Assembly: GCA_027493935.1 (NCBI GenBank) | Contig: JAOSJV010000011.1 | Span: 380,811 to 444,810, forward strand | Length of the DNA stretch: 64,000 nucleotides | Direction of reading: 5' to 3' | Origin: Burkholderiales bacterium | GTDB taxonomy: Bacteria; Pseudomonadota; Gammaproteobacteria; Burkholderiales; SG8-39 | Shown here: piece by piece, positions 15,249-24,931 of the stretch | Layout of the letters: the number at the start of each line of letters is the position of its first letter | Numbering within the stretch: the first letter of the stretch is position 1 | Made by a program: the position numbers and the translations under genes | The notes under the pieces: generated by a model | Told to the model about the DNA's origin: nothing | The model's database searches: none | Seen by the model: only the letters and a program-made list of their open reading frames with translations

Positions 15249-17216
15249 TCAGTTGACCGAGCGCGACGCGCCGGCCGCGCGTGCCAACCACGAGTGCGCG
15301 AACGCCGCCGCCCCGAGCGCGGCGCCGACCGCGGAGACCGTGACGTTGGGAGCGATCAGGCACAGGCCGCCGACGGCGGCGAGCACGCGGCTCCACCAGG
15401 GCATCGGCGCGCGCACGTAGCCCTCGACCGCCGCTGCGACGAGCAGCACGCCCGCCGCGGCGGTGCATCCGGCGACGAGCGTCTTGTGCCACGCCCCGAT
15501 CAGCAAGAGCTCCGGGCCGAAGACGAAGGCGAAAGGCACGATGAACGCCGCGAGCGCGAGGCGCGTCGCGACCGCCGCGATGTGCAGCGGATTCGCGTCC
15601 GCGATCGTGGCGGCTGCGAACGCCGCAACCGCGACCGGCGGCGTGAGCGCGGACAGCACCGCGAAGTACAGCAGGAACATGTGCGCCGCCATCGGCGGGA
15701 TCTTGAACGCGGCGAGGATCGGACCGATCAGCACGGCGGCGAGGATGTACGCGCTCGGGGTCGGCATCCCGCAACCGAGCACGATGGTTAGCAGCGCGGC
15801 AACGAGCAGGGTGAAGAAGAGCTGCCCCTCGGTGATCAGGTTGACCAGATGGCTGAACTTCGGCGCGAGTCCGGTCATCGAGATTCCGGCGATCACCAGG
15901 CCGGCCGCGGCGCAGGCGCCGATCACGGGAATCGCGCGCTGGGTGGTCTCCGCGAGCGCGCGCAGGATGCCGATCGGGCCGATGCGGTTCTTCCTGCGGA
16001 ATGCGGCCGTGACGATCACCGAGATCGTGCCGTAGAGCGCCACCATGCTGGGATCGTAGCCCTCCAGCAGCGCCCAGGTGAGCACCACCAGCGGCACGAT
16101 GAACAGCCACCCCTCGCGCAGCGTGGCCGCGAGCGTGGGGACCGCGGTGGCGTCGAGCGACTGCAGGCCCATCTTCATCGAGCGGAAGTGCACCTGCGAG
16201 TACACCCCGAGGTAGTAGAGCAGCGCAGGCAGCAGCGCCGCGATCGCGATCTCGCGGTACTCGATGCCGGTGTACTCGGCCATGATGAAGGCGGCCGAAC
16301 CCATCACCGGCGGCATGATGCTGCCGCCGGTCGATGCCGACACCTCGACCGCCGCGGCGAGCGCCGGCTTGTAGCCGAGCCGCTTCATCATCGGGATCGT
16401 GATCGAGCCGGTGGTGACGACGTCCGCCGTCGGACTGCCGGAGATCATGCCGTACATGCCCGAGGACACGACCGCGATCTTGGCCGGCCCGCCGGGTCGC
16501 CGCCCGGAGAGCAGCGCCGCGAGGTTGAAGAAGAATTCCGCGCCGCCACAGTAGGACAGCACGGTCCCGAACATCACAAACAGGAACGCATAGGTCGCCG
16601 CGACGCGCAGCGGCAGGCCCATGATCCCGTCGGTCGTGAAGACCATGATGTCGAGGAAGTGCGCGTAGCCGATGTAGCCGTGGCCGAGGACGCCGGGCAG
16701 CAGATGGCCGAGGAAGTTGTAGAGCACGAAACCGAGCACGACCGCGGTGAGTCCGAGCCCGGTGGTGCGCCGCGTCGCTTCGAGCGTGAGCGCGAAGATT
16801 CCGGTGCCGACCGCGAGGTCCCAAGGCGTCAGCGGATCGAGCAGCGCGATGCGCTTGGCGATCTCGGCCCCGTGCGCGACGCAGTAGGCGAGCAGCGCGA
16901 CGCCCAGCGCGGCCATCGCCCAGTCGAGCGGATTCGGGCGCCGCTCGTCGGAGGTCGGGAATGGCCCGATGGCGAGGAACAACAGCACGAACGAGGCGGT
17001 GAGAAAGATCGAGGTGAGCTCCCACGGATCGATGATCGCGATCGTGGCCGCCCACACCGCGTACGCGCCGATGCCGGTCGCCCAGGCCGTGATGAACCAC
17101 CTCAGCCAGCCCTCGGGCTTGCGCCGGATGCCGACCGAGAACCACGTCCGCAGGCGGAGAAGGCGCGGGAGGGCCAACACGCGGGACCTCGAGACGTGGG
17201 TCGACGTGACGTGCAA
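15249..17216 (-). CDS. TRAP transporter fused permease (TAXI type, 4TM-12TM)
   Basis: Large inner-membrane permease, about 655 aa, with the small and large TRAP permease parts fused as is usual in TAXI systems. Visible blocks include GTVLSYCGGAEFFFNLAALL, SGMYGMISGSPTADVVTTGS, MMKRLGYKPALAAAVEVSAS, TGGSIMPPVMGSAAFIMAEY, GCGMPTPSAYILAAVLIGP and LSALTPPVAVAAFAAA. It moves an organic anion with Na+ or H+ after delivery by the TAXI binding protein encoded immediately upstream. The start (TTG at 17214-17216) is uncertain; internal GTG codons near residue 13 are alternatives. Confidence 0.93.
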   Translation of the reverse strand: MHVTSTHVSRSRVLALPRLLRLRTWFSVGIRRKPEGWLRWFITAWATGIGAYAVWAATIAIIDPWELTSIFLTASFVLLFLAIGPFPTSDERRPNPLDWAMAALGVALLAYCVAHGAEIAKRIALLDPLTPWDLAVGTGIFALTLEATRRTTGLGLTAVVLGFVLYNFLGHLLPGVLGHGYIGYAHFLDIMVFTTDGIMGLPLRVAATYAFLFVMFGTVLSYCGGAEFFFNLAALLSGRRPGGPAKIAVVSSGMYGMISGSPTADVVTTGSITIPMMKRLGYKPALAAAVEVSASTGGSIMPPVMGSAAFIMAEYTGIEYREIAIAALLPALLYYLGVYSQVHFRSMKMGLQSLDATAVPTLAATLREGWLFIVPLVVLTWALLEGYDPSMVALYGTISVIVTAAFRRKNRIGPIGILRALAETTQRAIPVIGACAAAGLVIAGISMTGLAPKFSHLVNLITEGQLFFTLLVAALLTIVLGCGMPTPSAYILAAVLIGPILAAFKIPPMAAHMFLLYFAVLSALTPPVAVAAFAAATIADANPLHIAAVATRLALAAFIVPFAFVFGPELLLIGAWHKTLVAGCTAAAGVLLVAAAVEGYVRAPMPWWSRVLAAVGGLCLIAPNVTVSAVGAALGAAAFAHSWLARAAGASRSVN

Positions 17217-17256
17217 AGCGCGGCCGGGGCGGTGCGCCCCGGCCGATCGCGCGGCC

Positions 17257-18272
17257 TTACTTGACCAGGCCGGCTTCGCGGTAGTACTTCAGCGCGCCGG
17301 GATGGTACGGCGCGGCGGCCGATTCCACGAGCTTCTCGGGCGTGATCGACTGCTGGAACACGCGGTGCGCCGCCTTGTACTTGTCGATCTGCGTGTGCAC
17401 CGCCTTCGCGAGATCGTAGGCGATCTCGTCGGGCAGCGACGCGTGGGCGGCGATCAGGCCGCCCTGGCACACCGAGAGCGCGTCGGCGACGAGGTACTCG
17501 TAGTCCTTCTTGGTGATCGGGCACACCTGCCCGCCGACCTTCTCGGCGACGGCCTTCGCGTGCGCCTCGGTGAGACCGAACGCGACCAGCTCGACCGCGT
17601 TCGCCGCCTCCTGGATCGCCCGGTGGCGCACCGAGAGCGCGATGTTGATCATATCGATGCGGCGGTTGGCCATCAGCTTGGCCTGCTCTCCCGAGGCCGC
17701 GTGGATGATCTGCCCGCCCCAGCTCTCGATGTCCTTGAGGCCGATGCCGAGCTCCTGCATCGCGTACTCGCTCAGCCTGAAGTCGAGGTTGCCGCGCCGA
17801 TTGACCGCCATGCGCAGCGGCGCCTTCTTCGCCTTCAGGTCTTCGAGCGCCTTGATGCCGTGCTGCTCGGCGAACGACTTGGTGACCAGCAGGTGCAGCA
17901 TCTGGAACCGCGCCGACGCCGGGTAGCCGCGCACCACGATGCGCAGATCCTTGATCGGCGCCTTGAACGGCTCCTCCCCCGCACCGCCACGAGCAGCTCG
18001 AAGTCGTTGATGATCCCGATCGGCACCTTCTTGTCGGCGAGCAGCTGCGCGTTCGCGAGGCCGCCGCCGGAGGTCTGGTAGGTGATGGTGGAGCCCGGAT
18101 AGGCCGCGGCGACAGAGGCATTGAACGCGGCGCCGACGGTGGACCACAGCCCGCCCGGACTCGCGCCGGAGAGGGTCAGGTTGTACGGCGGCGCCGCGAC
18201 GACGCCGCCGGCGAGCATTGCCGCAAGCGCAGTCAGCGCGACCCTGAATGCGGCGACGAATAGCGTCCTCAT
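17257..18272 (-). CDS. TAXI family TRAP transporter solute-binding protein (one-base frameshift)
   Basis: Periplasmic binding protein for the adjacent TRAP permease. It has a signal peptide (RTLFVAAFRVALTALAAML), then LTLSGASPGGLWSTVGAAF and YQTSGGGLANAQLL of the TAXI family. The frame changes at the CCCCC run 17976-17980. One extra G on the coding strand joins INDFELLVAVR to GEEPFKAPIKDLRIVVRG, giving 338 aa. GGAGGAGG precedes the ATG (18270-18272) by 6 nt. It is the first gene of the operon with the permease and the class II aldolase-like gene. Confidence 0.88.
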
Positions 18273-18478
18273 GGTTTCCTCCTCCACGGTTGTTGTGGCC
18301 GGCGCGGCGCGATCGGATGTCTTCCCTCGGGCGCCGCCCAGATCTCGCGCCGCGGTCCGCCGCGATCTCCGATCCAAGAGTGATGGTAATACCTTGCGCA
18401 AACTCGGGCAATGGCGGCATTCTGCACTGCGACACCAACCTGCCGGTAGCGCAACCGGACCATCGAGGAGCCCCGCGC

Positions 18479-19207
18479 ATGAGCACAACTGCAGATCTCG
18501 CCGCTACGATTCGCGAGCTCGTACACGCCAACCGGATACTCGCGCACGAAGGCGTGGTGGATGCCTTCGGCCACGTGAGCGTGCGCCATCCGCACGACCC
18601 GCAGCGCTATCTCTTGGCGTGCTCGCGCAGTCCGGCGATCGTGACGGCCGCGGACATCATGGAGTTCACGCTCGAGGGCGAGGCGGTGGACGCGCGCGGC
18701 CGCCGCCCGTACGCCGAACGCCCGATCCACGGCGCGGTCTACGAGATGCGTCCGGACGTCAACGCGGTCGTCCACAACCACGCCTACGAGGTGGTGCCGT
18801 TCAGCGTCTCCGGCGCGGCCACGCTGCGCGCGATCACCCACGTGAGCGCGGTGATCGGCGCGACCGTCCCGGTGTGGGATATCCGCGACAAGTTCGGCGA
18901 CACGAACTTGCTCGTCGTCACCATGGCGCAGGGACGCGATCTCGCAGCGACGCTCGGTGGCGGGCGAGTGGCGCTGATGCGCGGCCACGGCTGCGTCGTC
19001 GCCGGAGGCACCGTGCGCGCGGCGGTAAACACCGCGATCTACCTGCGGGTGAACGCGATGCTGCAGCAGCAGGCGATGCAGCTCGGCGACCCGCAGTTCC
19101 TGTCGTCCGGCGAGATCGAGCGGTGCGTCGAGCTGCAGCTCAGCGCGCTCGCCTTGGACCGCGCCTGGGAGTACTGGTCGGCGCGCGCGGGCTGCAGCGC
19201 GCTGTAG
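18479..19207 (+). CDS. class II aldolase/adducin family protein
   Basis: 242-aa protein with a complete class II aldolase metal set: FGHVSVRHP, ERPIHGAVYEMRPDVNAVVHNHAYEVVPFS split over two blocks (the HNH pair supplies two His ligands), and ALMRGHGCVVAGGTVRAAV with the third His. Relatives act as fuculose-phosphate-type aldolases or aromatic-acid decarboxylases. GAGGAG lies 8 nt before the ATG. It is divergent from the TAXI-TRAP operon and convergent, with only 7 bp between stops, with the extradiol dioxygenase gene. The other class II aldolase in the window is a distant paralogue that has lost ligands. Confidence 0.87.
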   Translation: MSTTADLAATIRELVHANRILAHEGVVDAFGHVSVRHPHDPQRYLLACSRSPAIVTAADIMEFTLEGEAVDARGRRPYAERPIHGAVYEMRPDVNAVVHNHAYEVVPFSVSGAATLRAITHVSAVIGATVPVWDIRDKFGDTNLLVVTMAQGRDLAATLGGGRVALMRGHGCVVAGGTVRAAVNTAIYLRVNAMLQQQAMQLGDPQFLSSGEIERCVELQLSALALDRAWEYWSARAGCSAL

Positions 19208-19214
19208 CGCCGCG

Positions 19215-20066
19215 CTACTGCAGCGTGGCGAGCGTCGCCGGCTCGGCGAGCAAGACGTTCGCGTTCCCGCTCGCCGAGGACTGCGCGTACGCGCCGTACC
19301 GCCGCCCGGCGAGGGTCTTGCCCTCCTCCTGCAGGGCCTTGGCGACGCCGAGCAGCGTCGCGAGCGGCCGTCCGCCCATCTCGACGACGCTCGTGCGGCA
19401 GTAGGCGCCAAAGCCCGCGATCGCCTCGTCGATCGCACCGCGCTCGAGCTGCTCGATGAATCGCCTGTCCGCCTCCATGCGCTCGGGCGCCGGCCAGTTG
19501 TGGCGGCCGCGGACGAGCGCGTGCGCGAACGCGGTGCTCGCGATGAAAACGGCGCGGCGTCCGAGACGCTTCGCCGTCGCATGCACCACCGCGCCGGCGC
19601 GCAGGCACTCGGCGTGATCGGCCATCAGGACCGACGGCAGGCCGACCACCGGCACCTCGGCGCCGGGATCGAGGTGCGACAGGGGCACGAACGTTCCATA
19701 GTCCCAGTTGTAGTGCGGCGAGTCGTTGACGGCGGCCGGGGCCTCGGCGGCCTTCAGCGCATCGACGAGCGCGGCCGCGAACGCGGGGTCGCCGCGGTAC
19801 TTGTACGGGATACCCGGGATGAGGTTCGGCGCCTCGTCGGCGACGCACACGCCGTGGTGGACCGGCTGGGCCGTCGCCAGCCAGTCGAACGTCGCGACCC
19901 AGTGCGCGGAAACGAGCACCCAGAGATCCGGCCTCAGCGTGCGACGCACGGCCTCGCCGAGCGCACGCTCTCCCTGCACCAGCGTCTGCTGGAAATCGGG
20001 CGTGATCTCCTTGCGCCCGAGCGTCGGCACATGCGCCACCACCATTGCTGCCAGCACGCCTGTCAT
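19215..20066 (-). CDS. class III extradiol ring-cleavage dioxygenase (LigB family)
   Basis: 283-aa LigB-type Fe(II) dioxygenase-fold protein that would open a catecholic ring (meta cleavage). An N-terminal HVPTLGR supplies a His ligand, VLVSAHWVATFDW has the conserved AHW, and VPLSHLDPGAEVPVVGLPSV carries the central His. VFIASTAFAHAL stands where the family usually has IASGxxSH, so the distal region is a variant. AGGAG is 6 nt before the ATG at 20064-20066. It lies just downstream of a 2-hydroxymuconate-semialdehyde dehydrogenase gene on the same strand, a normal meta-pathway pairing. The exact substrate cannot be read. Confidence 0.84.
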   Translation of the reverse strand: MTGVLAAMVVAHVPTLGRKEITPDFQQTLVQGERALGEAVRRTLRPDLWVLVSAHWVATFDWLATAQPVHHGVCVADEAPNLIPGIPYKYRGDPAFAAALVDALKAAEAPAAVNDSPHYNWDYGTFVPLSHLDPGAEVPVVGLPSVLMADHAECLRAGAVVHATAKRLGRRAVFIASTAFAHALVRGRHNWPAPERMEADRRFIEQLERGAIDEAIAGFGAYCRTSVVEMGGRPLATLLGVAKALQEEGKTLAGRRYGAYAQSSASGNANVLLAEPATLATLQ

Positions 20067-20098
20067 ACACTGCTCCTGATGCGGTGCGGCACGCCCGG

Positions 20099-21595
20099 TC
20101 AAAGCTTGATGCACACGTTGCGCAGCTCGGTGTAGAACTCGAGCGAGTGCACGCCGCCCTCGCGGCCGATGCCCGACTCCTTCGCGCCGCCGAACGGCGT
20201 GCGCAAGTCGCGCAGGAACCAGCTGTTCACCCAGGTGATGCCGACCTCGATGTGCGCGGCAACGCGATGCGCGCGCGCGAGGTTCGTCGTCCAGATCGTG
20301 GTCGCGAGCCCGTACGGCGTGTCGTTCGCGAGCCGGATCGCCTCGTCCTCGGCGTCGAACGGCGCGATGTGGCAGCAGGGCCCGAAGATCTCCTCGCGGA
20401 TCACCGCCGAAGTCTCCGGCAGCCCGGTCCAGATCGTCGGCTGCACCCAAGCGCCGTGCGCGAGTGCCCCGGGCATGTCGGGCACGCCGCCGCCGGTGAC
20501 GACCTGCGCCCCGTCCTCGACCGCTTTCCTGTAGTACGCGAGCACCTTGCGGCGGTGCTCCTGGCTGATCAGCGGCCCCATCGTCGTTTCATCGTCCTCG
20601 GGTCGGCCGAGCTTGAACCCCTCCGCCCTCGCCTTGAGGGCCTGCACGAACTTCCCGAAGATCGGCCGCTCGACGTACACGCGCTCGGTGCCGAGGCAGA
20701 CCTGGCCGCAGTTCGCGAACACCGCGCGGCCGACGCCCTCGATCGCGGCGTCGAAATCGCAGTCGGCGAACACCACCGCGGCGTTCTTGCCGCCGAGCTC
20801 GAACGAGACCGCGCGCACGCCCTCGGCGGCGGCCTTCATGATCGCGCTGCCGGTGCGCGTCTCGCCGGTGAACGTGATCGCGTCGACGCCGCGGTGGCGC
20901 GTGAGGCGCTCGCCCGCGGAGCCCGGACCGAAGCCGTGCACGACGTTGTAGACGCCCTTCGGCACGCCGACCTTGTTCATCACCTCGCCGAGCAGCGTCG
21001 CGGTCGACGGCGTCTCCTCTGACGGCTTGACCACCACCGCGTTGCCGCACGCGAGCGCCGGCCCGACTTTCCAGGTCATCAGCAGCAGCGGCAGATTCCA
21101 CGGGCAGATCACTCCGATCACGCCCTTCGGCACGCGCACCGCGTAGTTGAGCGCGCCGCGCCCGTCGGGGGTGGCCATGTGGAACGCCTCGGTAGGCACG
21201 TTCTTCACCACGTCGGCGAAGATCTTGAAGTTCGCCGCGCCGCGCGGGATGTCCAGATGACTCGCGAGACTCGCGGGCTTGCCGGTGTCGGCAACCTCGG
21301 CCTGCAGGAAGTCGTCGAAGCGGCGGTTGATCTCGTCGGCCACCGCGTACAGCGTCTCGCTGCGCTTGGCGATGTCCATCTGGCCCCACGGGCCGGCGAG
21401 CGCCGCGCGCGCCGCCTGCACCGCTGCGTCGACCTCCGGCTCGCCCGCCTCGGCCACCTGACCGACCAGCGTCCCGTCGACCGGCGAACGGTTCTCGAAG
21501 GTCTTGCCGGACTTCGATGCGACGAATTCGCCGCCGATGAAGTTCAGGATCTGCGTCTGCGCTGCGGGCGAAAGCTTGCTGGCGGGTCTGCTCAT
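20099..21595 (-). CDS. dmpC: 2-hydroxymuconate-6-semialdehyde dehydrogenase (DmpC/XylG type)
   Basis: NAD-dependent aldehyde dehydrogenase, 498 aa, oxidising the meta-cleavage product in catechol degradation. WNLPLLLMTWKVGPALACGN, FTGETRTG (cofactor site), FELGGKN with the general base Glu, ANCGQVCLGTERVYVERPIF with the catalytic Cys, and EEIFGPCCHIAPFD are present. The C-terminal NSWFLRDLRTPFGG and GREGGVHSLEFYTELRN stretches are characteristic of the XylG/DmpC/AmnC group rather than HpaE. GAGGTG lies 5 nt before the ATG. It is upstream of and cotranscribable with the extradiol dioxygenase. Confidence 0.9.
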   Translation of the reverse strand: MSRPASKLSPAAQTQILNFIGGEFVASKSGKTFENRSPVDGTLVGQVAEAGEPEVDAAVQAARAALAGPWGQMDIAKRSETLYAVADEINRRFDDFLQAEVADTGKPASLASHLDIPRGAANFKIFADVVKNVPTEAFHMATPDGRGALNYAVRVPKGVIGVICPWNLPLLLMTWKVGPALACGNAVVVKPSEETPSTATLLGEVMNKVGVPKGVYNVVHGFGPGSAGERLTRHRGVDAITFTGETRTGSAIMKAAAEGVRAVSFELGGKNAAVVFADCDFDAAIEGVGRAVFANCGQVCLGTERVYVERPIFGKFVQALKARAEGFKLGRPEDDETTMGPLISQEHRRKVLAYYRKAVEDGAQVVTGGGVPDMPGALAHGAWVQPTIWTGLPETSAVIREEIFGPCCHIAPFDAEDEAIRLANDTPYGLATTIWTTNLARAHRVAAHIEVGITWVNSWFLRDLRTPFGGAKESGIGREGGVHSLEFYTELRNVCIKL

Positions 21596-21816
21596 CGTTT
21601 CACCTCATCGCATCTGCGGCGCCAGCGCTTCCGCGGCTTCCGCGCCGGCGCGCGCGCGGCTCCATGCGCTGGGCGCACGCGCGGCGGGTCGTCTGGCGGC
21701 GACGACCGGGGCGCAATGCCTCGGCAATCGGTGCTATCGTACTACACGATGCCCGCAGACTCGGTTCCCGCGCCGGGCGGCGCGCTGAGGTTTCTTTTCG
21801 ACTGGTCCGCTACGCC

Positions 21817-22857
21817 ATGACCACAACCCCGGGCACCCGCAGCGGCCCGATCGACGTCCACGCGCACTGGTACCCGCAGGCCTTTCTCGATCTGCTCGCC
21901 CGGGAGGGTCCGGCGCACGGTCTCGAATGGCGCGAAGTCGAGGGCAAGGGGCCGCAGTTCAGGGTCGGTCACCTGACCACCGGGCCGGCCGGCGCGCGGT
22001 TCGTGGATCTCGACGCCCGGCTCGCGGCAATGGACGAGCAGGGCGTCGCGGTGCACGCGCTCTCCCTGTCGCAGCCGATGGTCTACTGGGCCGGACGCAG
22101 CCTCGGCGAGCGGCTCGCGGCCACGTACAACGAAGCGATCGCGCAGGCGCACGAGCGCGCGCCGGCGCGGCTGATCGGGCTTGCCACGCTGCCGATGCAC
22201 GCGCCCGATCTCGCGGTGAAGGAGGTGGACCGCGCAGCGCGGCTCCCCGGGGTGCACGGATTCTATCTGGCGACGCGCGTGAACGAGCGCGAGCTCTCGG
22301 ACGAGGCGTTCTTCCCGGTGTACGAGCGCATCGCGGCGCTCGGGCTGCCGATCTTCCTGCATCCGGTTTTCGTCCTCGCGCCCGAGCGGCTGCAGAAGTT
22401 CTATCTGACCAACCTGCTCGGCAACCCATTCGAGTCGGCGATCGCTGCGGCGCATCTGGTGTTCGGCGGCGTGCTCGACCGGTTTCCGCAGCTCGTCTTC
22501 GTGCTGCCGCACGCGGGCGGGGCGTTTCCGTGGCTGGTGGGACGGCTGAACCGCGGCTGGGAGAAGCGCCCGGACCTCAAGCACATCGCGCGCGCGCCGA
22601 TCGAGTACCTGCGTAGCTTCTACTACGACACGATCGGCTACGCGCAGGACGTGCTCGAGTACCTGGTGCGCGTGATCGGAGCCGACCGCGTGCTGATGGG
22701 CAGCGACTACTGCTTCCCGATCGCCTACGAGCGGCCGGTGGAAGTCGTCACTGCGCACCCGCGCCTGGACACGGCGGCGAAGCGGGCGATCATCGAGGAG
22801 AACGCCCGGCGGCTCCTCGGGCTCTCAAGCGGCGGCCCGACCGCGGCGCGCGGCTGA
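21817..22857 (+). CDS. amidohydrolase family protein, ACMSD-like
   Basis: 346-aa TIM-barrel metal enzyme of the ACMSD/amidohydrolase-2 family (2-amino-3-carboxymuconate-6-semialdehyde decarboxylase and relatives). DVHAHWYP gives the HxH metal pair, FLHPVFVLAP a third His, VLPHAGGAFPWLVGRL the fourth, and MGSDYCFP the catalytic Asp. YYDTIGYAQDVLEYLVRVIG is typical of the family. It would decarboxylate or hydrolyse a ring-cleavage product. It is transcribed divergently from the dehydrogenase gene. The next gene, a flavoprotein, is 146 bp downstream. Confidence 0.88.
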   Translation: MTTTPGTRSGPIDVHAHWYPQAFLDLLAREGPAHGLEWREVEGKGPQFRVGHLTTGPAGARFVDLDARLAAMDEQGVAVHALSLSQPMVYWAGRSLGERLAATYNEAIAQAHERAPARLIGLATLPMHAPDLAVKEVDRAARLPGVHGFYLATRVNERELSDEAFFPVYERIAALGLPIFLHPVFVLAPERLQKFYLTNLLGNPFESAIAAAHLVFGGVLDRFPQLVFVLPHAGGAFPWLVGRLNRGWEKRPDLKHIARAPIEYLRSFYYDTIGYAQDVLEYLVRVIGADRVLMGSDYCFPIAYERPVEVVTAHPRLDTAAKRAIIEENARRLLGLSSGGPTAARG

Positions 22858-23003
22858 AGCGCTCGCACGAGCGCGCGCGACCGCCGCATGCGGGCAAGGC
22901 CGGCCGTCTGCCGCCGCTTCGCGGCGCGGCGGATTTTGCAAATGCTAAAGCGCCGGCGGGAGCGCCGCGGCAGACTGCCAGGATCTACAGAGGAGCCACG
23001 CGC

Positions 23004-24690
23004 ATGGGCGAACGCCGGACCCACGACATCGAAACCGACGTCGCGATTATCGGCGGCGGTACGGCGGGGCTGAACAGCGCCATGGCGGCGGCCGAGGCGG
23101 GGGTGCGCGTGCTGATCGTCGACAAGGCGAACATCGTGCGCAGCGGGGCGATCGCCGGCGGCATCGATCATTTCATGGCGTACATGGAGAGCGGCGCGCA
23201 GTGGGACACGCGCGAGGCCTATCTCGCCTACGTCGGCAGGGGTGGCGAGGGGCGCCGCGGACCTCGCGGTTCACGACGCGGTGTTCTGTGACGAGCTCAA
23301 GGCGGCGCTCGCCCGGACCGAGCGGATCGGCGTTTCGCTCCGGCAACCCGACGGAACGATCTTCCGCACGCAAGCGATGGGCCAGCCGGGGCCCTATTTC
23401 ATCAACTTCGACGGCAAGAAGCTCAAGCCGAAGATGGCGATCGAGGTGAAACGGCGCAAGTGCGAGGTGCTGAACCGGGTGCAGGTGACCAATCTGTACC
23501 TGCACGACGGCGAGCTCGCCGGCTTCACCGGCTTCGACATCCGCAGCGGCGATTTCTACCGTATCCGGGCCAAGGCGGTCGTGATCGCGACCGGCAACAC
23601 GAACCGGATGTTCAACGCCCAGATCGGCAATCCGTTCAATCTCTGGTACTGCCCGGCGAACACCGGGGACCTGCATCGTGCCGCGTTCGACGCGGGCGTG
23701 GCCCTCGCGAACATGGAGTACGTGCGCATGACCATCGTGCCGAAGGGGTTCAGCGCGCCCGGCTTCAATGCCTTCTTCGGCATGGGGGCGCAGCTCGTGA
23801 ACTCGCTTCTCGAGCCCTTCATGACGAAGTACCACGAGATGGGGAACAAGGCGCCGCGCAACTACATGGTGTGGGGCGCCCTGCAGGAGCTCAAGGAAGG
23901 TCGCGGGCCGATCTACATGGACTGCCGGCACCTCAAGCCGAAAGAGCTCGAGCATCTGTTCTTCACGCTCGGCATCGACAAGGACACGTTGCCCGAATTC
24001 CTGCTCGCCAAGGGCTACGCCAAGGAAGGCTGCCTGATCGAGATGACCGTCTCCGAGCCAATGCAGGCGCGGCCCTCGGAGCTCTGCGGCAGCGGTATCC
24101 GCATCGACCGGACCTGCGCCTCGAACGTTCCCGGGATCTTCGCGGCGGGCGACGCCTCCGACCAGATGGGCTGCCTTCACATGGCGATGGCCGGCGGCTA
24201 CGCGGCGGGCAGGCACGCGGCGGCATACGCGCAGAAGATCGTGCACCTGCGCCCGCTCGAGCCCGCGGCGATGGCGGCCGAGGAGGCTCGCGTCTTCCGG
24301 CCGCTGGAGCGCAAGCACGGCGTGACCTACCGCGAGTTCGAGAATATCGTGCGGGTGATCTGCACCGACCACTTCGGCCCGGTGAAGACCGAGCTCAGCC
24401 TCACCGGAGCGCTCGCCAAGCTCGACCGGCTCGATGCCGCGCGCGACGAGCTGCGGGCCGACAACATGCACGAGCTCATGCGCGCGCACGAGGCCATGAA
24501 CATCCACGCGGTGTCGAAGATCTCGGCGCGCGCGGCGCTCGCGCGCCGGGAGTCGCGCTTCCATCCCTATCACTACCGCGCCGACTACCCGCACACCGAC
24601 GACGCGAACTATTGCGGCCTGATGGTGATCCAGCAGCAGCCCGGCGGCGGAGTGACGACGCGGCTCGAGCGCCTCGAGTACGCCGCCTGA
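23004..24690 (+). CDS. FAD-dependent flavoprotein of the succinate/fumarate/APS reductase alpha family (one-base frameshift)
   Basis: Flavoprotein with the GxGxxG dinucleotide site near the N-terminus (VAIIGGGTAGLNSAMAAAEA) and the C-terminal FAD block GIFAAGDASDQMGCLHMAMAGG. The frame breaks in the GGGG run 23239-23242. Removing one G links EAYLAYVGR to VARGAADLAVHDAVF, and the repaired product is about 561 aa. YCPANTGDLHRAAFDAG and HRADYPHTDD-like segments recall AprA/fumarate-reductase flavoproteins. A two-cluster ferredoxin gene follows after 17 bp, so the pair probably forms one enzyme, as in AprAB. The substrate is unknown. There is no membrane anchor gene. Confidence 0.82.
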
Positions 24691-24707
24691 GGGCGTCCGG
24701 AGAAGCC

Positions 24708-24908
24708 ATGCCCGCCGTGATCGATCCCGCGAAGTGCAACGGCTGCGAGCTTTGCGACCTCTACTGTCCGGTCGACGTCATCCACATGGAAGGCAAGGTC
24801 GCCGTGGTGCGCTATCCCGACGAGTGCTGGCACTGCGGCGCGTGCCGCCAGGAATGCGCGCGCGACGCGATCCGCTTCGAGTTCCCGCTCGCGATGCTGA
24901 CCGTCTGA
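24708..24908 (+). CDS. 2[4Fe-4S] ferredoxin-like protein
   Basis: 66-aa bacterial-type ferredoxin with two CxxCxxC...CP/CA motifs: CNGCELCDLYCPVDVI near residue 10 and CWHCGACRQECARDAI near residue 40. It begins MPAVIDPAKCNGC. It directly follows the flavoprotein and is likely its electron-transfer subunit, comparable in arrangement to AprB beside AprA. The gene is intact. Confidence 0.92.
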   Translation: MPAVIDPAKCNGCELCDLYCPVDVIHMEGKVAVVRYPDECWHCGACRQECARDAIRFEFPLAMLTV

Positions 24909-24909
24909 G

Positions 24910-24923
24910 CCGGCGCGCGCCGG
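24910..24923. terminator. palindromic hairpin between convergent ferredoxin and hydratase genes
   Basis: CCGGCGCGCGCCGG is a perfect 14-base palindrome within the 23-bp gap between two convergent stops. There is no T tract. It may act as a shared transcription end. Confidence 0.3.
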
Positions 24924-24931
24924 ACGCAGCC

